DNA from: Myrmaecium sp. VS I D KN 1
Lineage: Eukaryota; Ascomycota; Dothideomycetes; Valsariales; Valsariaceae
Length of the DNA stretch: 64,000 nt
Assembly (NCBI GenBank): GCA_019775845.1
Contig: JADQAV010000045.1
Coordinates: 62,001-126,000 of the forward strand
Reading direction: 5' to 3'
In this document: one piece after another, positions 55,834 through 64,000 of the stretch
Numbering within the stretch: the stretch's first letter is position 1
Layout of the letters: each line of letters opens with the position of its first letter
Position numbers and translations under genes: made by a program
The notes under the pieces: model-generated
Databases searched by the model: none
Told to the model about the DNA's origin: nothing
The model's input: only the letters and a program-made list of their open reading frames with translations

Positions 55834-57019
55834 GACGGGTTATACTTGCGAACTTGTTTCGATGAACTTGAGTAACTTCCGTTGGGCTTGCAGGAAAACA
55901 GATTATTGTGTAGTTGAAGTTAGAGAAGGGAAATCGAAGGAAATATTTATTGTTTTAAAGCCCTGGAGCGTTGATGGTCGCTCGAGTCCCTGACGTACTG
56001 ATTTGCAATGCGCGACACCGCCACCACGACGTCATCGATTCGGCTGCTCCCGGTCGATCAACGAACCGGTCTGACAGCCTTATCTAAATTACTCGCTAAA
56101 ACTGCTTATTCCAGATAGTCCATATCTACTGTACAATATTTATGGATCGCCATTCTTCAGCACCGTCTCTACGTAGAGCAAAGCACACACCTAGATCATG
56201 GTTTGTACTCCGTGCTGCATGATGTAGCCATCGTGCATTGCAAAAAGGCCCCAAGCGGATCCACGCATAGCAACTATCATAAGCAGGGCATCTTCTGGGT
56301 GAAGCGCTCGAAAATCGAAAGTGTGGGTTATAAGAATTCGCTATAACATTGAATGGCTTTATGAAACGAGGAACGATCGAGAAAGAACGGCTGAGGGGTA
56401 TCCTACCATCGCGACGGACTTCGACTCCGTCTATCTAGAGATTTTTGCTCCACCGCTCGCGCGGTTTCAAGTGACTTCTTCAGATCCTCCTCACAACATT
56501 CAGACCTTGGCTCGACCCCCTCCCCGACCCCAAAGAGGTACAAAGTATCTATACCCCATCGAACGCTTTGACCGCTTTCATCCTCCTAGAATCTCTCATA
56601 GATAGCATGTGAAATATCGATGCATGGAATGGTGTGAAGACATGACCACAGCTCGGGCTAGTGAGAGGCAGACTGTCTGGAATGAAGAATGCAATACTGA
56701 ACTATTGCGCTTTGAGGTCACGGACATCGAGCCCATGGCTGCGCAATGGATAGTGTCAGCATCTACATTTGCTGAGATGCCGTTTCCTGCTATCTGAGAC
56801 CATTCAGGTCGGTCAACATGATAGGTGCGACAAGGCCGGAACAAGAAGGTAGTCTGTTTATGCATTGGCGGGTGCATAACAGATGGGATTGATCATGTTG
56901 GCTCCCTTAACAAGTTGGAAGTCGATTCCCGCTGATGATATACGCCCGCGGATAAGATCTGCCCCAAGGACGCTGAATGGGGGAGAGACGCTGCTGTCCT
57001 CCTTCAGACCTCAATCTGA
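55834..57019. other. Intergenic region between the dehydrogenase gene and ICE2
   Basis: This is 1.2 kb holding the dehydrogenase promoter and the ICE2 3' flank, moderately AT-rich around 56090-56360. Short frames here start at non-ATG codons or lack protein character. Confidence 0.4.
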
Positions 57020-58438
57020 TCAGTCCGACTTCCAGTGGCTCGTTAAACGTCCATCGTCGTCTTCTTTCGAGATCTTGAGCTCGATGAAGTACAGCGCCAT
57101 TGTACAGCCGAGATTGACCCATCTCCAAAGATTCCCGCCAGCATCGCCGCCCTGACCTCTCCACCAATCAGCTGTTTCACTATCGCCGTTTGAAGAGGCG
57201 AAATGTTGCATCAACAGGCTCGTGTATACAGCGATCAGGATGCTGGGGCTGAACCAGTTCAGCAAAGCGAGTATTCTGCTCGCATCATCGCTATCTTCCA
57301 GCGAAGGTTCCTGGGATAAGGCACGTGCACCCGATTCGCGCACTGCAGGAATAATGCGTGCGGCAGCATACATAACCATAACTCGGTAAGCCAACGAAAT
57401 CAGGACCGATGGAGTGATGGTTTGAACTGCGGCCATGATAATATTGAACGTGGAATGGACAATCGAAGGCAGCGATGACAGTGCATGTACGAGAGTCGTA
57501 TACGAAGCCATGATGATAGGAGGGAGCGGAGGCAAAGCCGGCTGCGCAGGAGGCTCAGAAGCACCGGCTGCAGAGGAGGGCTGATAGTCTGTGAAGATCT
57601 GATAGATACACAGCGTAATGTAGGCAAACTGATATGTCTGTTAGACTAGTTCTAGTAGGGGCACAGATCACTTACAAGTAATGCACTTTCCACCGGGTTG
57701 CCTCTACCGCTCACAACACCCCAGGAGCAGAGGAAAACAAGGCACATCAATGCAGCGCCGATCAGCATCGCGTCAACAGGGCTGATATCCGGGAAATGAG
57801 TAATCCTCCAGAGAAAATAGAGCGAGCTGGAAAAGATCGATGCGGAGAATATCAAGAGGCCGATCTGATTCTCAAGTTAACAATATGATAGGCGATCCGA
57901 GCCTTGCACCGCTTACCATCCAGTTGTCTCCTCTCTCTCGATTGACAAGCCATCTGGTGATTTGGCCGGCAGCTTGAATGACAAGCAGGCTGCAAAAGCC
58001 TTCGGCGATCTGGAAGACGGGAATCGACCACCGCAATATTTTGTCCCAGCTGCCAACAGTGACCCACTCCAGCAAACCTTGTCTTCCAAAGAGCCATTCT
58101 TGTATTGAAGTTTCTTCAGCCCGCTTGCTGCCAAATGTCCTCTCAGCCCATCCATGCTTCGTTACATCAGAGTCGACAGAGAATTTGTTCAGGCTCCAGA
58201 TCAGCAGAACCGAAATCGCGAGCCACTGGCTCCACCCTATCGACTGCACCAGCAACCACCTAATCCGTGATGTATCCGGTGTCGCGAGTCGGAGGACGGA
58301 GTAGAAGAAGTAGTAGGCGGCCAAAGATAACGAGAAAGCCAGACCGCAAGTTCGGCCACCTACGTCGAAGGCGAGCGGAATTGTGAAGAGGATGGCGAAT
58401 AAGAAGGCTACCGAGCCCAGCACTCGTGTTATCCACAT
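57020..58438 (-). CDS. ICE2: ER membrane protein Ice2
   Basis: Minus-strand exons 58438-57917, 57864-57676 and 57628-57020 give 439 residues. There are about eight to ten hydrophobic segments, including LGSVAFLFAILFTIPLAFDV at the N terminus, GLAFSLSLAAYYFFYSVLRL, LAISVLLIWSL, LLIFSASIFSSSLYFLW and AMLIGAALMCLVFLCSWGVV. FDVGGRTCGLAFSLSLAAYY and ATPDTSRIRWLL match the Ice2 family. In yeast Ice2 takes part in cortical ER inheritance and lipid supply for ER membrane growth; the role is inferred here. The start MWITRVLGSVAF is chosen; the frame is open upstream to 58762 but that part is Arg/Ser-rich leader-like sequence. The C terminus is a short charged tail (KISKEDDDGRLTSHWKSD). Confidence 0.85.
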
Positions 58439-59486
58439 CGATGCAGACAGTTCGAGCTGGCACGGAACGCCAGCTCGGAGATCAAACTCGGTGTAACGAC
58501 CGCGGCGGTTGGGTTGGAAAAGTCCCTTGCGCGTCCTTGCGCGCAGATCGCGCCCGAGCCGGGTGGACGTTGAAGGTGTTCGGCAAGTTGGTTTGCGAGG
58601 GGGGAATTTGACCTGAAAGCTGTGGTTGGGTGAAGAAACAATCCGTCCTGATGACGATAGGACACGTGAAAGTCGAGGAGGCCTAAGGCAGGGAGAAAGG
58701 GTGACGGTGCACTGGAGCTGCAACGTAAGGTATCGGCCAGGGATATCCAAGGCACGGTACAATGGTACTTTTGGCGCGAGTTGGATGCGAGCGGTTCGGA
58801 GGCATGCACCTTGCTACTGGTAGTGAGGCAGGTACAAAATGTAGAGGCAGTGGCAGAGGGGTGGACCGGCGGTGTTAACGTGTCGAGTGGAGTGGTCAAG
58901 AGCGGTGAAAAGGCGGGAAACCGATGGAGGCCGGGGGTCCGTGGGCGGAGGCTGTCGCGTGTCGGGGGATGTTGTCAGGGCTCGATCTCGTCCTCCCCCA
59001 AGCTGAGCTGCTGTGGCGGGTGCGCCCGAAGCCTGAAGTGGGCGGCGGAGCGTGCGGAACAGAGCGGAGCAGAACAACTTGGCCAAGTCACTTTCGCGAG
59101 ATATACCAAGGATGGGTGGAGGATACTACCAATGTTCATTTTGTTTTATACGAGCACCTACAATCGTATGTACTTAGTCGGTAGGTATGTATCTTAGGTA
59201 TTCGTACGGAGGAGCATAAGAGTAAAAGAGACTTCAATAATGTACAGCTGGTGCTCATCCCCCCACTCTATGCACAGCCACTGCACTCGGCGCCTGTAGG
59301 CGGAAGAAAAACTTAACTAGTGGGGGTAATCCTCTGGGCTATCATTGGCGAATTCACGCTGTCCTGTTGTATCTCCCGTATTGTTTCGCTCACCAATACC
59401 GATCACTAGTAGTACTCGTACACATTTTCATGCTCACCAGCAGTTTGTTCATATAATCCTGTCTGCCCGCGTGCTCTCACTGTTTG
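58439..59486. promoter_or_regulatory. Divergent region between ICE2 and MYG1
   Basis: This is about 1 kb between divergent starts. It is G-rich on the plus strand at 58850-59080, with repeated AGCGGAGC-like words, and AT-richer after 59100, including GTAGGTATGTATCTTAGGTA at about 59180-59200. No gene is seen. Confidence 0.4.
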
Positions 59487-60770
59487 ATGCTCAAACCTGC
59501 GCTGAGGACATTCTCATTCCGTGCTGCATTCACTCCATCCCGCCTCGCTTTTCCTTCACGCCATCCATTTGCCCCGCTGTCACGCATGACGACCACGCAT
59601 CAGCGCAACCTTTCCGACGTCGCAGAGACTCCCGCAAAGCGTCTGAAGATGTCCGGACCCCTCATTGGAACCCATAGGTCAGTATTCCTTCCCAGATCTC
59701 CCGACCACACCACGTTGGCCGCGCTCGAATGCAGCTAACACCTTCAAACCAAAAAAAGTGGTCACTTCCACGCCGACGAAGCTTTGGCCGTCTACCTTCT
59801 CCGCCTCCTGCCTACCTATGCCGACAGCCCTCTCGTGCGCACCCGTGATCCCGCAGTGTTGCAGACATGCCACACCGTCGTGGATGTCGGTGGTGAATAC
59901 GACGCCGCTCGTAACCGGTTCGACCACCACCAGCGCGAGTTCCAGACCACCTTCCCGGGCAAGAACACCCGCCTCTCCTCCGCCGGCCTGGTCTACATGC
60001 ACTTCGGCAAGCAGATCATCGCCGAGGTGACCAAGCTTGCGTCGGACAGCGAAGACGTGTCCGTTCTTTATGAGAAGATCTACGAATGCTTCGTCGAGGC
60101 CTTCGATGCCAACGACAACGGTGTCTCCGTCTATGACACCAAGGCCCTCCTCGCTGCCGGGCTCACCAAGCGCTTCGAGGACCGCGGCTTCAGCATCGCC
60201 TCCGTCGTGAACCGCTACAACTACGAGGTCGCTGCGCCCGGCGCTGCCTCGCAGCCCACCGAAGAGAAGACAAAGGAGCAACAGCAAGCCGAAGAGGACG
60301 CGCGTTTCCTCAAGGCATCCGCCTTCACCGGTGAACAATTCACCATCGAGCTACTCGACAAGGCCTTCTCCTGGCTGCCCGCCCGCGCCTCCGTGCGCGC
60401 CGCCTACGCCGCCCGCCACACTCACCACCCCTCGGGCCAGATCATGGTGCTCAACGAAGGCCTCCCGTGGACCGACCACCTGTACACCGTGGAGGCGGAG
60501 CACCCGGATGACGCGCCGGTCCTGTACGTGCTGTTCCCCGAGTCGGCCGAGGAGGACGCCAAGTGGCGGATCCGCGCCGTGAGCGTCCAGAACGGCGGCT
60601 TCGACAACCGCAAGGACCTGCCGGACGCGTGGAAGGGAGTGCGGGACGAGGAGCTGGACAAGGTGTCCGGCATCCCCGGCTGCGTCTTCGTGCACGCCAG
60701 CGGCTTCATCGGCGGCAACAAGACCTTCGAAGGTGCTTTGGGGATGGCCAAGAAGGCGGTGGAGATGTAA
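59487..60770 (+). CDS. MYG1: MYG1 exonuclease family protein (DHH-type fold)
   Basis: Exons 59487-59677 and 59759-60770 give 400 residues. The N terminus MLKPALRTFSFRAAFTPSRL is basic with no acidic residues, fitting a mitochondrial presequence; a second in-frame ATG (MTTTHQRN, residue 34) could make a cytosolic/nuclear form. Family motifs are SGHFHADEALAVYLLRLLP, DVGGEYDAARNRFDHHQREF, LSSAGLVYMHFGKQII, YEKIYECFVEAFDANDNGV and GCVFVHASGFIGGNKTFEGA. The FHADE and DHH residues are the likely metal ligands. Human MYG1 is a 3'-5' RNA exonuclease acting in nucleus and mitochondria. The intron has branch GCTAAC and acceptor AAAAAG. A Glu/Gln-rich insert (about 224-235) is fungal. Confidence 0.92.
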
Positions 60771-61801
60771 AGGGAGGACCAAAGTCACCGGGGTGGTTGA
60801 AAAAGAAGTGGAACAGAGTAAGTCTAGAGCCATCATGGTCATCGTTCGTATATCATCAATGGCGTTATCGGCAAGTTTATGAAAGCGTCACCGTGCGGCT
60901 GTGTTCGCCCACATGTTCTCATTCGAGAGGAAGTTGGATTGAAACGTGGAAAATATAAGAAGGCAATGGAAAATAAGATCTGCAATAGAGGTGCTGATTC
61001 CCTTCCTGGTTGCCGAATTTACTGATCTGGATGCGAGATACCTATGAGATAGCAACAAATCAATGAAAATTCAGAAGATGAAGACGAACTGTCACGCGAA
61101 CTGCAGTGCCCAACTTCCAAGTTGTTTCCGCCCAATCACTTTGCGCTCGCTCGCTCGATCGCTCGCCGTCGTTGTTGTAAAGAGTTGTGCCACAGCCATT
61201 GGATGTCCTTCGTTTACCTTTGCAATCAATAGGAATGTCTATGAGGTAGCGACTGATCGACTTCATATGACAACACACGCAAGCGAGCCGTACCGTGAAA
61301 AAGGATGAGCGACAAAAGACGCCATTTCAACCAGACGATCCGGGCACAGAAGGGGAATGTGAGGTTTTCAACCGGGAGGCCTGTAAGATACGGATACATT
61401 GGGTGGATGGAAAAAGCATAAAACGCCTAGAACTCCCGTCCACCATCACGAGTGTTGACTGAAACCCCTCCAAAAAAAAACAATACAGGTAAGGAAGGTC
61501 CCGAAACCCCATTGTGAGGACACAGCTTTCCGCCGAGTATGATGGCTCACCGCTTTGTTTTTTTTTATTCTTTTCTTTTCCCTGGCTTCTTTTCCACGAA
61601 AAAGCTCGGGCACAGTCAGCCTGACGACATCCGTTGAGCAGGTTGAGATCAGACCGATGGGGATCTTTGGCCAGTTGCGCCGGCGGATCTTCCTCGTTAT
61701 ACCTCGTTGTGCTCCTCGGCACATACGGGCCACTCGTGTCATTCACACCGGGGTGGCTTTTGCTGCACGAATGTCCGCATGCTACATAGCAAGGGCCCCA
61801 C
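60771..61801. other. Convergent intergenic region between MYG1 and IGO1
   Basis: This is 1 kb of 3' flanking DNA. It contains a GCTC repeat (61146-61166) and T-runs (61555-61567). No gene is seen. Confidence 0.45.
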
Positions 61802-62413
61802 TCATGACTGCTGCTGTCCCTCTTCAACGTCGCTGGCATTTGTTTCACGCATCAGGCTGGTTTCGCGGTGCAAAAAGCTACCTTCCTTGACCGGAGAGGT
61901 TGATTCGGAACCCCTCGGGATCGCTCCAGCTGGCGGGGAGAGGCTAATGCCGTTTAGGCTATTGGCGTTGTGTTGCTGTGCAGCATGGTGGGGAGTGCTG
62001 CTATGAGGAATCTTCTCAGGCACTGGGTGTTCGCGACCGATTTGGGTGACGCCAATGTCGGATGCCTTGCCTGCTTTGCTGAGAGCATAGTCCCCGCTAT
62101 CGAAATACTTGCGCTCCTAAGAAGAGAAGTTCGTTCAGCCCTCGATTCCTCGACTGTACAGTAACGACGCGAAGGCAATAGGCCTTACCTTCAATTTGTT
62201 CTGAAGAAGGTCCTTTTTGTTGGGCAACTTGCCATATAGGCGGAACAGACGCTGCTCATCCGGCGACAGAGACTATTCAGATCAGTAATGTGTATCTCCA
62301 CGAGTATCTCGCAATCACCCTAAGCACGAAGCACGATGGGTGGAGGAGAGAAATAGAGGTTGGAGGGGGTTACGCACGCTAACGTCGACCTTGTTCTGTT
62401 GATGAGGATTCAT
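61802..62413 (-). CDS. IGO1: Endosulfine-family PP2A inhibitor (Igo1/2)
   Basis: Minus-strand exons 62413-62378, 62272-62189 and 62116-61802 give 144 residues. The first exon is only 36 nt (MNPHQQNKVDVS). The conserved block is SPDEQRLFRLYGKLPNKKDL, LQNKLKERKYFDSGDYALSK, with the invariant FDSGDYAL motif whose Ser is phosphorylated by Greatwall/Rim15 kinases to convert the protein into a PP2A-B55 inhibitor. The remaining residues are Ser/Pro/His-rich and variable. In yeast Igo1/2 link nutrient signalling to mRNA stability and entry into quiescence. Introns are 105 and 72 nt; the first donor is GTGCGT. The first two exons are too short to show up as long reading frames, so the gene was found from its motif. 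Confidence 0.93.
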
Positions 62414-64000
62414 GACGAGAGAGAAGCGAGATATCAAGGCGCGTTGCAGACAGTTGTATAGCCGTGGTTGTGCGGCAAGATCTACTTCAACGGCTCTTTG
62501 TTCCTAGAATTCGAACAAACGGCCCGTACTTGGTCGTGGTTTTGTCGGTGCCAGGCAGTGGTGGGAGTTGACGTAGTCTCTTGAATAGCGACCGCGGCCT
62601 TCTGTTGGGAGTTGGGCTCCGCGGTTATATTATCCTACACGGCGGTGCAAGTGCTGCGCAGATGCGAAGACCAGGTCTTTCAGGCCTCACTCTGTAGCGG
62701 TGGTGAGGGAATACGATAAGGTGTTATCGACGACTGACGTGTGGACGTAGGCGCTGGCGAGAGGGTGCAGTTAAGCGGAGCGGATCGATGGTAAAGGCGT
62801 CAATGGTCCGATGAGACGTTGAGCGGGTATCGTCGACAGAATCACAGCGTATGCATGCAGACAGTGCAAGGCGGCGGACAGGCTGATGATGGGATGGTGG
62901 TGAAATCGTGCAGAGGTTGTTGGTGGTAGCCGTTAAAGAGCCAAGGCAGAGGGTGCAAACCTAGGGTGGTGCGTGTCGATGGTGGGGTCAGTGCAGCGGA
63001 TGAGTAGCGGCGTGATGCAGGTCGTGGAGTGCTTGCTGCCCGGTCACAAACAACCGGACAATCGCGATGAGCCCGCTGGAGGGGCGCCGCTGGGATGAAC
63101 TATTTCCGTGTGATTTGCTCCTAGAACGGGGACGTTCTCACAACGAACGGAGCTCGATGCTGCTGCTGGCCTGACCGACAGAGGGATGCAGATCTAAGGT
63201 GAATGACAGAGATGCGAGGAAGAGGCTGCGAGAGAGGCTGCGAGGGGGTTTATCACTGAAGATTTGGGTTTCGCACCGCCAACGATCCGTCTTGTCGGTC
63301 CTTGACTACTGTACATACCCTCAGCAGTTACTTACTAACCTTGGTACATATAGGTACCGCTATGCCTGGTAACCAGACGCCTCGATATTCCGTTTTGAAT
63401 AATACAAACGTTCGCTAGGTACAGTACCAGCTATTAAAGTAGTATGTTCATGAAGGGTGATGGCAATACCGTACCAATATCTGAGTACAGGCCTCTCGTC
63501 ACACAAACTCTTCGTGTACAGGGAGATATAACTAGGATAGCCAAGCAGACGAGCAGTCACATGGAAGTTCCCTCCACCGGCGATCACCTTCGTCGTTTGA
63601 AGGAGAGCATGACAATCGTGCAAGACTTGCTTGTTTGCTTGACTCCTCTCGCTTTCCTCACTCCCCACCATCTCCCCTCCTTCCTTGCATGCTCCCCTAC
63701 AGTCGCATTGCTCGGCCGCTCCCTCGTCCTCCACTGGTTGGTTGGTGTCGTGCAGTTGTGCAGAGTGCAGGCTGCTCGCAGGCTGCCGACGGTTGACCGA
63801 GCCACTAGTCACTGCAAGCTTCGACTAAGGAATGCCGATCGCACTAGCTGATATCATTGGTCCCTGCGTGCAAAAAAGTGCCGTTTGGCTCGCTGTAACT
63901 CGAGTTAACCAACCCTCAGCGAACGGCCACAAGCGCGAGAAGGACGGTACATACATTTCGGCATCGACTGGGTAGAAGGAGGACACGTAGCAATCAATCA
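62414..64000. other. Upstream region of IGO1 to the window edge
   Basis: This 1.6-kb region probably holds the IGO1 promoter and a long leader. Frames at 63360-63851 on both strands overlap and show no protein character. TTGGTACATATAGGTACC lies near 63340-63357. The last ~150 bases show no gene start that I can support. Confidence 0.4.

Noticed and set aside
63360-63851. Overlapping frames of ~135-150 codons near the right edge
   Set aside because: Opposite-strand frames over the same DNA, no domain, no splice-consistent extension.
1-64000. tRNA genes
   Set aside because: I scanned for GGTTCGA/GGTTCAA-type T-arms with pairing stems, e.g. near 53943, and found none with a matching stem. A covariance search could still find one.

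Overview
The window is ordinary nuclear DNA from a filamentous ascomycete (Pezizomycotina). Genes are compact, with short introns (about 50-115 nt) that have GTRNGT-like donors, CTRAY branch points and AG acceptors. Gene content is typical of the group: a SepH-type septation kinase, an Alba-like protein, a fungal protoglobin, a KHDC4-type KH protein and argB/ILV6/ARG4. A Eurotiomycete is my best guess from protein similarity by eye; that is inference. I saw no LTR, LINE or DNA transposon coding sequence, no rRNA and no convincing tRNA.

Layout, left to right: the 3' tail of an unidentified gene (3-89); a peroxisomal oxalyl-CoA synthetase-like enzyme (PCS60) ending in the PTS1 tripeptide AKL, convergent with an Alba-domain protein; a protoglobin (5.8-7.0 kb); an unrecognised coiled-coil protein (8.5-11.1 kb) followed by a minisatellite whose ten units each carry a small hairpin; a 3-methyladenine DNA glycosylase; a divergent pair of mitochondrial genes (QCR7 and an NAD+ carrier); the Golgi mannosyltransferase ANP1; nucleoporin Nup133; divergent ARG4 and VFA1; a C2H2 zinc-finger protein; the phosphatase YVH1; a KH-domain splicing-type protein divergent from ILV6; argB (ornithine carbamoyltransferase) divergent from the vacuolar TAG1; the SepH kinase; a short-chain dehydrogenase; ER protein ICE2 divergent from MYG1; and endosulfine IGO1.

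The genes do not form one pathway or a secondary-metabolite cluster. Loose themes are amino-acid synthesis (ARG4, argB, ILV6, each with a TGACTC core upstream), mitochondria (QCR7, NAD+ carrier, ILV6, argB, MYG1), endomembranes (ANP1, ICE2, VFA1, TAG1) and growth/cell-cycle signalling (SepH, IGO1, YVH1).

The most unusual feature is the 11.25-11.70 kb repeat array. A stem-loop with constant loop TGGCG recurs about every 46 bp, and the closing base pair changes in a compensated way between units (A-T, C-G, T-A). Other points of note are two GC-AG introns (TAG1, VFA1), a 22-nt and a 30-nt micro-exon, an 18-bp perfect palindrome with TAAGG repeats, and an AP-1-like palindrome upstream of the protoglobin. 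Exon boundaries were worked out by hand from reading-frame continuity, splice signals and protein family conservation. Start codons and UTRs are unverified.
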